The position numbers were made by a program, and so were the translations under genes. 64,000 bases of DNA from MFD04716-140 sp963703125 (lineage in GTDB: Bacteria > Bacteroidota > Bacteroidia > Flavobacteriales > Flavobacteriaceae). Below, one piece after another: positions 52,456 through 60,052 of this stretch; within the stretch, counting starts at the first letter, position 1, and each line of letters opens with the position of its first letter. The stretch covers positions 1,178,001 through 1,242,000 of the forward strand of contig OY969790.1 of assembly GCA_963703125.1 (NCBI GenBank). The letters run 5' to 3'. The notes beneath the pieces were generated by a model, which worked only from the letters and a program-made list of their open reading frames with translations, did no database searches and was not told where the DNA came from.

Positions 52456-53797
52456 ACTCACCGAAAATCTTATAGCTGAGATAGAGCAGCTCATAGAAAA
52501 CCAGAAGAATTCGGAGCTGGAATCACTTTTGGCCGAGGTGCACTATGCAGATATCGCAGAAATCATTAATGAACTAAATGCTGACGAAGCCACTTATCTG
52601 ATCAAACTTCTTGACAGCGACAAAACTTCTGATGTACTTACAGAACTTGATGAGGACGTACGTGAAGCCATTCTGGGGAACATGTCGGCCAAAGAAATTG
52701 CCGGGGAACTTGACGAACTTGACACCGATGATGCCGCCGATATTATTGCCGAACTACCCAACGAAATTGTTCAGGAGGTAATATCCGAAATAGAAGACCG
52801 CGAACATGCGAAGGATATTGTGGATCTTTTGCGCTATGATGAAAATACGGCAGGCGGACTCATGGCGAAAGAGCTCGTAAAGGTGAACGAAAATTGGGAC
52901 GTTCTAAAATGTGTCAAAGAGATGAGGGCACAGGCCGAAAATGTGACCCGGGTTCATTCTATCTACGTGGTTGATGATGAAGATAAATTAAAAGGGCGGC
53001 TTTCTCTTAAGGATTTATTGACAACCTCGACAAAAACACATATTAGTGAGGTATATATAACTAAAGTTGATTCGGTACGGGTAAGCGAAAAGCCCGAGGA
53101 AGTGGCCAAAATAATGAGCAAATACGATTTGGAAGCCATTCCCGTGGTGGATGAAATCGGCAGGTTGGTAGGCCGTATCACTATTGATGATATTGTGGAT
53201 GTCATCAAGGAAGAAGCAGAAAAAGATTATCAATTGGCAGCGGGTATCTCCAGGGATGTTGAGGCCGACGATAGTATTTGGGAACTTACAAAGGCCCGTC
53301 TTCCATGGTTGATAATTGGTATGTTCGGTGGTATCGGGGCGGCAAGTATAATCAGCAGCTTTCAGAATGTGATGTCCCAATATCCCATACTGTTGATTTT
53401 TGTCCCATTGATCCAAGCCACTGCCGGTAATGTGGGGGTACAATCATCGGCAATTATGGTGCAGGGTTTGGCGAACGATACCGTTAAAGGGGAAATATTG
53501 AATCGCCTTTTAAAGGAATTCCTCCTTGGTCTTATCAATGGTTTAGCTATTGCCGCCATTGTGCTATTAATAAGTCATTTTGCATTTCAAACCTCTTATT
53601 TGATTTCAGCGACCCTCTGTATTGCCTTAATTTCCGTGATTATCATCGCTGCCCTCATAGGTACTTTTATTCCTGTTTTTTTAGATGCCAGGGGTATCGA
53701 CCCTGCTGTAGCGACCGGTCCTTTTATTACCACTGGTAACGATATTTTTGGTATTTTAATTTACTTTTCAATTGCGAAGATCATCCTAGGGATTTAG
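52442..53797 (+). CDS. mgtE: Magnesium transporter MgtE
   Basis: This 451-aa protein has the cytoplasmic N domain (acidic helical repeats, 1-130), two CBS domains (about 135-255; GLMAKELVKVNENWDVL, IPVVDEIGRLVGRIT) and five membrane segments from about 285. The pore-region PLIQATAGNVGVQSSAIMV and the late TGPFITTGNDIFG are typical. It is a Mg-gated Mg2+ channel. The gene overlaps rsmA, as is common in this phylum. Confidence 0.96.
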   Translation: MTPFKLTENLIAEIEQLIENQKNSELESLLAEVHYADIAEIINELNADEATYLIKLLDSDKTSDVLTELDEDVREAILGNMSAKEIAGELDELDTDDAADIIAELPNEIVQEVISEIEDREHAKDIVDLLRYDENTAGGLMAKELVKVNENWDVLKCVKEMRAQAENVTRVHSIYVVDDEDKLKGRLSLKDLLTTSTKTHISEVYITKVDSVRVSEKPEEVAKIMSKYDLEAIPVVDEIGRLVGRITIDDIVDVIKEEAEKDYQLAAGISRDVEADDSIWELTKARLPWLIIGMFGGIGAASIISSFQNVMSQYPILLIFVPLIQATAGNVGVQSSAIMVQGLANDTVKGEILNRLLKEFLLGLINGLAIAAIVLLISHFAFQTSYLISATLCIALISVIIIAALIGTFIPVFLDARGIDPAVATGPFITTGNDIFGILIYFSIAKIILGI

Positions 53798-53818
53798 TAA
53801 TTTTCTAAAAAAGATTCA

Positions 53819-54781
53819 ATGTTCTGTTCCCACAAAGCGTTTTTTGCATTTTTTTTGATTTTTACGTCCTGCGCCAACGAACAACCGCCGATTATTGACA
53901 TTGCAAACCCACCAAACCAAGTAAGTCTTTTTGCTGAAACAACCATTGCTACCGACCTATATGAAAGGGATATGGCGATTTCGCCCGAAGGGAATGAAAT
54001 CATCTATACCTTGGGCAATCAAAAACAGACCGTTCGGAGTTTAGTTCAAATAAGTAGAAAAGGAAGTGCTTGGGGCGAAAAACAAATTCTTTCTTTTTCT
54101 GGAAAGTATCAGGATATTGAACCGTTCATCTCAGTAGACGGAAACAAATTGTACTTTGCCTCTAACCGCCCAATACAAGGCGATAGTTCTCGAAGCGATT
54201 ACAATATTTGGATATCAGAAAAAAAGAACGGCAATTGGCAAGATCCAATACCGTTGGATACACTCATCAATACCTTGCAAGATGAATTCTATCCTTCGGC
54301 AAGTGCAAACGGGAACCTTTATTTTACCGCCACTCGAGAAAATGGCATTGGGCTGGAAGACATTTTTGTGAGCTATATGGAGAAAGGGGGCTACCAGACC
54401 CCGGTTGTCCTGGATAGTGCCATCAATACATCGGTTTATGAATTCAATGCGTATGTGGGCCCAGACGAAGATTTGTTGATTTTTAGTTCTTATGGCCGAG
54501 ATGATGATTTCGGAGGTGGAGATTTGTATTATAGTAAGAAGGATCAAAATGGGAAATGGTCACGGGCCCAAAATATGGGGAATCTTGTGAATTCTGATAA
54601 ATTGGATTACTGCCCTTTTATAGACTTCCGAAGAAATACCTTTTATTTCACAAGTGAAAGACTGAGCATATCAAATAAACGAATAAGAACTGTTTCTGAA
54701 CTAAAAAATGAAGCGACCCAAGTCCTTAACGGATTTGGAAATATTTATTATGTTGATTTGGAAAGTCTTGAACTAAAATAA
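53819..54781 (+). CDS. PD40/WD40-like beta-propeller lipoprotein
   Basis: This 320-aa protein has a signal peptide with lipobox IFTSC. WD40-like PD40 repeats follow: DMAISPEGNEIIYTLG, EPFISVDGNKLYFASNRP, DEFYPSASANGNLYFTATR and DYCPFIDFRRNTFYFTSER. A beta-propeller on the outer membrane is expected, used for binding partners or carbohydrate. It starts 21 bp after mgtE. Confidence 0.88.
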   Translation: MFCSHKAFFAFFLIFTSCANEQPPIIDIANPPNQVSLFAETTIATDLYERDMAISPEGNEIIYTLGNQKQTVRSLVQISRKGSAWGEKQILSFSGKYQDIEPFISVDGNKLYFASNRPIQGDSSRSDYNIWISEKKNGNWQDPIPLDTLINTLQDEFYPSASANGNLYFTATRENGIGLEDIFVSYMEKGGYQTPVVLDSAINTSVYEFNAYVGPDEDLLIFSSYGRDDDFGGGDLYYSKKDQNGKWSRAQNMGNLVNSDKLDYCPFIDFRRNTFYFTSERLSISNKRIRTVSELKNEATQVLNGFGNIYYVDLESLELK

Positions 54782-54786
54782 TAGCA

Positions 54787-55152
54787 ATGAAACCCATAAA
54801 TCTAGAAATAAAACATACACTTTTCACCAAGCACTGGCATCCCCATCAGATTGCCAAAGTTGATGACATGCAAGTACTATTGGCCAAACTAAAGGGAGAG
54901 TTTGTTTGGCATTCCCACGAAAATGAAGATGAGCTTTTTCAGGTCTTAAGGGGCACTTTGTACATGCAATTCCGTGACCGTACCGAAATTGTGAAAGAAG
55001 GCGAAATCATCGTGGTTCCTAAAGGCGTAGAGCATAACCCCATGACCAAAAATGATGAAGAAGTTCACATTTTATTGTTCGAAAAGCTATCTACCGCCCA
55101 CACTGGAAAGGTAAGGGATGAAAAAACGCAGACCCATTATCCTAAAATTTAA
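54787..55152 (+). CDS. Cupin-domain protein
   Basis: This 121-aa protein has a single cupin fold with metal-binding motif 1 (WHSHENEDELFQVLRGTLYM) and motif 2 (GEIIVVPKGVEHNPMTKN). All likely metal ligands (two His, Glu and the last His) are present. Function is unknown. It starts 5 bp after the PD40 gene. Confidence 0.92.
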   Translation: MKPINLEIKHTLFTKHWHPHQIAKVDDMQVLLAKLKGEFVWHSHENEDELFQVLRGTLYMQFRDRTEIVKEGEIIVVPKGVEHNPMTKNDEEVHILLFEKLSTAHTGKVRDEKTQTHYPKI

Positions 55153-55160
55153 ATTGACAT

Positions 55161-56099
55161 ATGAAAGTTTTACATCTAGATACGAATCACCCTTTATTAT
55201 TGGAACAGCTTGGTGAATTGGGATTCCAGAACGATGAAGATTATACCTCCTCCAAATCCGAGGTTGAGAAAAAAATCCACGAATATGACGGAATCATTAT
55301 TCGCAGCCGCTTTGCCATCGACAGCTCTTTTCTTGAAAAAGCCGTACGCCTAAAATTTATTGGCCGTGTAGGTGCCGGTCTGGAGAATATAGATGTTGAG
55401 TTCGCAAGGGCCAACGGAATTTATTTGGCTGCCGCACCGGAAGGCAATCGAAATGCAGTGGGGGAACATACTTTGGGCATGCTACTCTCCCTGTTCAATA
55501 ATCTTAACAAAGCAGATAGGGAAGTGCGAACAGGTAAATGGGACCGGGAAGGCAATCGTGGTCACGAACTTGACAATAAAATTGTAGGTATTATTGGGTA
55601 TGGCAATATGGGCAAAGCCTTTGCCAAAAAACTTCGAGGTTTCAACTGTGAGGTAATTTGCTATGATGTCAAAGGAGGTGTGGATGATGAAAATGCGCGG
55701 CAAGTAGGCATTATGGAACTCCACCAAAAAGCCGATGTGCTGAGCCTTCATGTTCCTCAAACGCCATCTACGACCCATATGATCAATGCGGGGTTCATCA
55801 ATAAATTTCATAAACCTTTATGGCTCATAAATACCGGGCGTGGTAAAAGTGTGGTTACCGAAGATTTGGTATCAGGCTTAAAGTCGGGGAAAATCTTAGG
55901 TGCCGGACTTGATGTATTGGAATATGAGAAATCTTCCTTCGAAAACATGTTTACAGAGAATGAGTTACCGGAAGCTTTTGAATATTTGACGAAAGCGGAC
56001 AATGTGCTACTTACTCCCCACATAGCCGGGTGAACCGTTGAAAGCAAAATAAAACTGGCCCAGACCATCGTTGATAAAATTAAAGCGAAATTTTCCTAA
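55161..56099 (+). pseudogene. 2-hydroxyacid dehydrogenase (phosphoglycerate-dehydrogenase-like), internal TGA
   Basis: The NAD-binding motif is VGIIGYGNMGKAFAKKL, with catalytic residues in INTGRGKSV (Arg), a Glu region and the final TPHIAG (His). The frame stops at TGA 56031-56033, just after TPHIAG. Reading on gives TVESKIKLAQTIVDKIKAKFS to a TAA at 56099, which is the usual C-terminal end where relatives have Trp (TGG). One base change explains it. With only 22 residues lost after the catalytic His, the protein might still be partly active. Confidence 0.85.
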
Positions 56100-56175
56100 C
56101 TTGAGCAAGCATATTTATAAGGCTTCCCCAAAACTCTTTTGAAAATCAATTTATTATTCATTTAAAGCTATCATT

Positions 56176-56547
56176 ATGAAACTGGGAGCGTTTTCAGTCA
56201 GTCTAAGTGTCAAAGATATAACGGCATCCAAGCAATTTTACGAAACGCTTGGTTTTACTGTTTTCGCCGGTGATATAGAAAAGAATTATCTCATATTAAA
56301 AAATGGGAACGCGCTAATTGGCTTGTTTCAGGGTATGTTCGAGAATAATATCCTCACCTTCAATCCGGGTTGGGATGAAAACGCCCAAAAAATGACGGAG
56401 TTTGATGATGTGCGGGATATTCAGAAAAAACTCAAAAATGATGGTATTAAATTGATGAGCGAAGCGGATGAAAAGACCTCTGGGCCTGCAAGTTTTATGG
56501 TGACCGATCCCGATGGAAATGTCATATTAATTGACCAACATGTTTAA
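56176..56547 (+). CDS. VOC-family protein (glyoxalase-like)
   Basis: This 123-aa protein has one VOC fold: FSVSLSVKDITASKQFYETLGFTVFAGD, and at the end SFMVTDPDGNVILIDQH. The usual first His ligand is replaced by Ser, so it may not bind metal in the usual way. The DUF1801 gene follows 2 bp later. Substrate unknown. Confidence 0.9.
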   Translation: MKLGAFSVSLSVKDITASKQFYETLGFTVFAGDIEKNYLILKNGNALIGLFQGMFENNILTFNPGWDENAQKMTEFDDVRDIQKKLKNDGIKLMSEADEKTSGPASFMVTDPDGNVILIDQHV

Positions 56548-56549
56548 GT

Positions 56550-57011
56550 ATGCAATACAAGGCAACTGATCCCGAAGAATATATTGCCCAATTGCCTAAA
56601 GAAAGACAAGGGGTCATATCCAAAATAAGGGATGTTATTCTCAAAAACATTCCGAAGGGCTTTGAAGAACAAATAAGCTATGGAATGCTTGGATATGTCG
56701 TGCCCCATACGCTCTATCCCGGTGGCTATCATTGTGACCCGAAATTGCCGTTGCCTTTTATGAATCTGGCATCCCAAAAAAATTTTGTGTCCCTCTATCA
56801 TTCAGGCATATATGCGGACCCTAAAATTTATAAATGGTTTGTTGAAGAATATCCCAAACATTGCAAGCGTAAGTTAGATATGGGCAAAAGCTGTGTTCGT
56901 TTTAAATGGATGGATGATATTCCTTATGCCCTTATTGGCGAACTATCTACAAAAATGTCCCTTAAGGATTGGATTGAATTTTATGAAAAGAACGTAAAAA
57001 ATAGAAATTGA
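56550..57011 (+). CDS. DUF1801-domain protein
   Basis: This 153-aa protein has the DUF1801/YdhG-like pattern: EEYIAQLPKERQGVISKIRDVILKNIPKGFEEQISYGMLGYVVP, then the late FKWMDDIPYALIGELSTKMS. It resembles frataxin-like folds with conserved aromatic and acidic residues. Function is not known. Its stop codon lies in the first block of the dispersed repeat, as does the end of the lipoprotein at 18987. Confidence 0.88.
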   Translation: MQYKATDPEEYIAQLPKERQGVISKIRDVILKNIPKGFEEQISYGMLGYVVPHTLYPGGYHCDPKLPLPFMNLASQKNFVSLYHSGIYADPKIYKWFVEEYPKHCKRKLDMGKSCVRFKWMDDIPYALIGELSTKMSLKDWIEFYEKNVKNRN

Positions 57012-57120
57012 AATGAGCCATAACAAATCTTAATACCAAGCCTGCCTTTCCGGTCAGACAGGCGAGAAATTTAATGGCGAATTACATCTGACCTATTAAA
57101 AAAATAAATATATACAGATG
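57009..57120 (+). repeat. Dispersed leader-type repeat, copy B
   Basis: This copy has the same three blocks as 19622-19712: TGAAATGAGCCATAACAA (57009-57026), ATGGCGAATTACATCTGACC (from 57074) and ACAGATGAAA at 57115-57124. Here the last block opens only a stub frame. A degenerate third copy of the final part stands at about 57187-57228, before the next gene. Confidence 0.7.
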
Positions 57121-57128
57121 AAACCAAT

Positions 57129-57176
57129 ATGATTAAAATAATCCTTATATATAAGGGTAATGATTATTTTAATCAT
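57129..57176. repeat. 15-bp perfect inverted repeat with AT-rich loop
   Basis: ATGATTAAAATAATC (57129-57143) pairs with 57162-57176. Inside lies a second palindrome, CCTTATATATAAGG. It could be an operator, a hairpin or a small element end. Confidence 0.6.
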
Positions 57177-57219
57177 CAAAGGTTACATGTGACCACTGAA
57201 AAACAATAAATATAAACAC

Positions 57220-57609
57220 ATGAAAAATAGGGTTACCGGTTTGGGTGGCTTCTTCTTTAAAAGCCATGAGCCAAATAAAATAAAAGAATGGTATAAAAAT
57301 CATTTGGGCCTAAACACGGACCAATATGGCTGTACTTTTTGGTGGAAAGACAAAGAAGGGAATGACTGCTCTACACAATGGAGCCCCATGAATGAAAACA
57401 CCACCTATTTTCAACCCAGCCAGAAGCAATTCATGATGAATTTTAGGGTTGAGAATCTGGTAGAATTGCTGAAGATCCTTAAAGAGGAAGGGGTTACAAT
57501 CGTTGGTGATATAGAAGAGTACGACTATGGTAAATTTGGTTGGATCCTAGACCCTGAAGGTAATAAATTGGAACTTTGGGAACCAGTTGATAATGCATTT
57601 CTCCCATAG
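57220..57609 (+). CDS. VOC-family protein (glyoxalase-like)
   Basis: This 129-aa protein has a VOC fold: LGGFFFKSHEPNKIKEWYKNHLG, then FMMNFRVENLVELLKILKEEG and WILDPEGNKLELWEP. The last Glu is a likely metal ligand. This is the form often annotated as glyoxalase-like in this phylum. Substrate unknown. Confidence 0.9.
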   Translation: MKNRVTGLGGFFFKSHEPNKIKEWYKNHLGLNTDQYGCTFWWKDKEGNDCSTQWSPMNENTTYFQPSQKQFMMNFRVENLVELLKILKEEGVTIVGDIEEYDYGKFGWILDPEGNKLELWEPVDNAFLP

Positions 57610-57743
57610 TATTTGTTGTCTTTCTTTGTATTTAAGTAATTTGTCAAACAACAATTTATAAGGTTTCAAATGTTGTTTATTCTCATTTCCCTGATTCTAA
57701 AATATTTGCTACATTTAAACCTAGTTAACCACCAAAAACAATT

Positions 57744-58196
57744 ATGATGTCAGACGAGAATAAAGATTTAGGGGATAAGGCCGAAGAAGCCTTCGACAGT
57801 GCTAAAGACAAGGCCAAGGAGTTTGCCGAGGACGCCAAGGAAGCTGCAAGTGATTTTGCGGAAAGTGCCAAGAAAACGGCCCATGAATTTACCGAGAATG
57901 CAAAAGAGGCATTTAGCGGTGCCGGAGGTGAAAACAAGAAAGTACTGGCAGGAATTTTGGCCATTTTATTGGGTTCCCTTGGTGTACATAAATTCATCTT
58001 GGGTTATCAACAGGAAGGATTCATTCTTTTAGGAATTACAATTGCTTCATACGTCCTAATGTGCTTTTTCGGCTTGGGGCTCTTGTTCGTTTGGATTCCC
58101 GGTTTGATAGGTCTAATTGAAGGTATCATTTATCTTACAAAGTCAGATGCCGAGTTTTACAATACATACCAAGTAGGTAGAAAACCTTGGTTCTAA
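57744..58196 (+). CDS. TM2-domain membrane protein with N-terminal helical repeat
   Basis: This 150-aa protein has a charged N-terminal region (1-65) with an 11-residue repeat of form AKEFAEDAKEA/ADFAESAKKTA, an apolipoprotein-like amphipathic helix. A TM2 domain follows (about 68-140): KVLAGILAILLGSLGVHKFILGY with two hydrophobic segments. The repeat may lie on the membrane. It is followed by a terminator. Function unknown. Confidence 0.88.
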   Translation: MMSDENKDLGDKAEEAFDSAKDKAKEFAEDAKEAASDFAESAKKTAHEFTENAKEAFSGAGGENKKVLAGILAILLGSLGVHKFILGYQQEGFILLGITIASYVLMCFFGLGLLFVWIPGLIGLIEGIIYLTKSDAEFYNTYQVGRKPWF

Positions 58197-58201
58197 AAAA
58201 T

Positions 58202-58234
58202 AAAAAGTCAGATTTTAAAATTCTGGCTTTTTTA
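58202..58234 (+). terminator. Terminator after TM2 gene
   Basis: AAAGTCAGA (58204-58212) pairs with TCTGGCTTT (58222-58230, one G-T pair), and a T run follows. Confidence 0.75.
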
Positions 58235-58243
58235 TTTGAATTT

Positions 58244-58272
58244 AATATCGTAATATTGCAATATATAAATAT
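58244..58272 (+). promoter_or_regulatory. Putative ArsR operator
   Basis: An AT-rich imperfect palindrome (AATATCGTAATATTGCAATAT, then ATAAATAT) ends 3 bp before the arsR-like start codon. ArsR/SmtB repressors bind such 12-2-12-like AT palindromes and release DNA on metal(loid) binding. Confidence 0.55.
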
Positions 58273-58275
58273 GTA

Positions 58276-58599
58276 ATGGGCATTACCAAAACTCAAATTT
58301 TCAATTCAAAACAAAACCAGTTGGCCACTATTTTTAGGGTGCTTGCCAATCCCGCCCGTATAGCTATTTTACAATACTTAAGTGAGCAGCCTTCCTGTAT
58401 CTGTAATGATATTGTTGAAGAAATTGGTCTTTCGCAACCCACCATTTCCCAACATTTAAAAGAACTGAAAAGTATAGATCTGATTCAAGGCGAAATTGAT
58501 GGCAAGTCAATTTGCTATTGTATCAATGTTGAAAAGTGGAAGGAAATTCAGGATTTACTAAATACTTTTTTCAATAAAACGAAATTTAATTGTTGCTAA
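58276..58599 (+). CDS. ArsR/SmtB-family metalloregulator
   Basis: This 107-aa repressor has a winged HTH (LANPARIAILQYLSEQ...IGLSQPTISQHLKELKSIDLI). CxC in PSCICNDI is at the site of the As(III)-binding cysteines of ArsR, and the protein ends in NCC, so thiol sensing of arsenite or another soft metal is likely. It should repress its own operon through the palindrome just upstream. Confidence 0.93.
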   Translation: MGITKTQIFNSKQNQLATIFRVLANPARIAILQYLSEQPSCICNDIVEEIGLSQPTISQHLKELKSIDLIQGEIDGKSICYCINVEKWKEIQDLLNTFFNKTKFNCC

Positions 58600-58609
58600 A
58601 CACAATCAC

Positions 58610-59098
58610 ATGAAAACGCACGAATTCATATCTCTTTTAAGGGCGTACCCGAACAAAAGCCTTCTTTTTGAATATACTCCCGGCAAGCTTATCGGGGCCA
58701 ACTATCATATTACCGAAGTCAAGAACATCACCATTGACTCGGTTGATTGCGGTGCGAACACCGATTTTTGGAAGGAGACCGTCATTCAACTATGGGAAAG
58801 TCCGTTAGAAAAGGACAAAAGGGAGTACATGACCGCCTACAAAGCCTTGGGCATCCTGAATAAGGTTGACAAAATAAAACCTATGGAAAGAGAAGTGGAA
58901 GTAAAATTTGAATACAGCAATCCAGGCTTTCATACGGCCCAACTTTTTGTAAACGGTTTTGAAGTTCTTGAAAGTCGAATTGTCTTAAAACTAGGTGTCG
59001 AAAAAACGGATTGCAAGGCCAAGGAAACCTGTGGCGTTCCCGTCAGTGCAAACGTAGTAGCGGAGGCTACATGTGCACCCGGCGGGGGATGTTGTTAA
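58610..59098 (+). CDS. DUF6428-family protein with Cys-rich tail
   Basis: This 162-aa protein lies 10 bp after arsR. The main part (1-120) has YTPGKLIGANYHITEVKN and a WESP strand region. The tail has five cysteines (KTDCKAKETCGVP, ATCAPGGGCC) and might bind arsenic or copper. DUF6428 proteins are regularly placed in flavobacterial arsR clusters, but the reaction is unknown. Confidence 0.88.
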   Translation: MKTHEFISLLRAYPNKSLLFEYTPGKLIGANYHITEVKNITIDSVDCGANTDFWKETVIQLWESPLEKDKREYMTAYKALGILNKVDKIKPMEREVEVKFEYSNPGFHTAQLFVNGFEVLESRIVLKLGVEKTDCKAKETCGVPVSANVVAEATCAPGGGCC

Positions 59099-59111
59099 TG
59101 CTGATCTATTT

Positions 59112-59606
59112 ATGATGAACATAAGACCCATGACCGCGAATGATTGGCCAACAGTTTCCAAAATTTACGCCGAGGGAATCGCTACAGGTTTCGCGACTTT
59201 TGAAAAAAACATCCCCTCATACGAACATTGGGACCAAGGCCATCTCAAGAACTGTCGTATCGTGGCCATCCTTGACAACTCCGTTATTGGTTGGGCGGCT
59301 TTATCCCCTGTTTCGAGTCGCTGTGTATATGGTGGCGTAGCCGAAGTAAGTATTTACATCTCACAAAACAGCAGAGGGCTTGGCATCGGCAAATTGTTAA
59401 TGGAGGCCTTGATTGCCCAAAGCGAGCAGGAAGGACTATGGACATTACAATCCGGTATCTTTCCCGAAAACGAAGCAAGTATCCGTCTGCATGAAAAAAT
59501 GGGGTTTCGAAAAATTGGTAAAAAAGAACGCATCGGGAAATTGGATGGCATCTGGAAAGACAACCTCCTTTTTGAGCGCAGAAGCAAAACGGTAGGTGTT
59601 GATTAG
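59112..59606 (+). CDS. GNAT acetyltransferase (PAT/ArsN-like)
   Basis: This protein of about 164 aa has the GNAT fold: IRPMTANDWPTVSKIYAEGIATGFATFE at the start and acetyl-CoA loop VSIYISQNSRGLGIGKLLM. The ATFE segment and ENEASIRLHEKMGFRKIG are typical of phosphinothricin acetyltransferases. In an ars cluster these are named ArsN1 and may detoxify arsinothricin. The ATG at 59112 or 59115 is the start. The substrate is inferred from context. Confidence 0.87.
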   Translation: MMNIRPMTANDWPTVSKIYAEGIATGFATFEKNIPSYEHWDQGHLKNCRIVAILDNSVIGWAALSPVSSRCVYGGVAEVSIYISQNSRGLGIGKLLMEALIAQSEQEGLWTLQSGIFPENEASIRLHEKMGFRKIGKKERIGKLDGIWKDNLLFERRSKTVGVD

Positions 59607-59632
59607 AACTAAAATTAATTAGACGTTGTAAA

Positions 59633-60052
59633 ATGAAGAACATACTTGTTTTATGCACAGGTAATTCGTGCAGAAGCCAAATGGTCCATGGGTATCTTGA
59701 GAATTTACAGGATGGGAAAGCGGCAATCTATAGTGCCGGGATCGAAACACACGGCCTCAACCCTGGCGCCGTAGCTATCATGAAGGAAGACGGATTTGAT
59801 ATAAGTAACCATACCTCAAACAACGTTGATGAATACAAGGGCATAGATTGGGACTATATCATTACGGTTTGCGACCATGCCAAGGAAAACTGTCCGTTTA
59901 TCCCCGCAAAAAATGCAAAGCGGATCCATCACAATTTCTTTGACCCCTCTAAAGTCATAGGTACAGAAGCAGAAAAACATGCCGCCTTTTTAAAAGCCAG
60001 AAATGAAATAAGAGCGTTTTGCAAGAATTTTATTGCAAGTGAACTGGGCTAG
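59633..60052 (+). CDS. arsC: Arsenate reductase, low-molecular-weight phosphatase type
   Basis: This 139-aa protein has the P-loop LCTGNSCRSQMVHGYL (nucleophilic Cys9 followed by Arg) and the late DHAKENCPFIP, giving the second-cysteine region typical of thioredoxin-linked ArsC. It reduces arsenate to arsenite. No ArsB or Acr3 pump gene follows; the next gene is convergent and unrelated. Export must depend on a pump elsewhere. Confidence 0.92.
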   Translation: MKNILVLCTGNSCRSQMVHGYLENLQDGKAAIYSAGIETHGLNPGAVAIMKEDGFDISNHTSNNVDEYKGIDWDYIITVCDHAKENCPFIPAKNAKRIHHNFFDPSKVIGTEAEKHAAFLKARNEIRAFCKNFIASELG

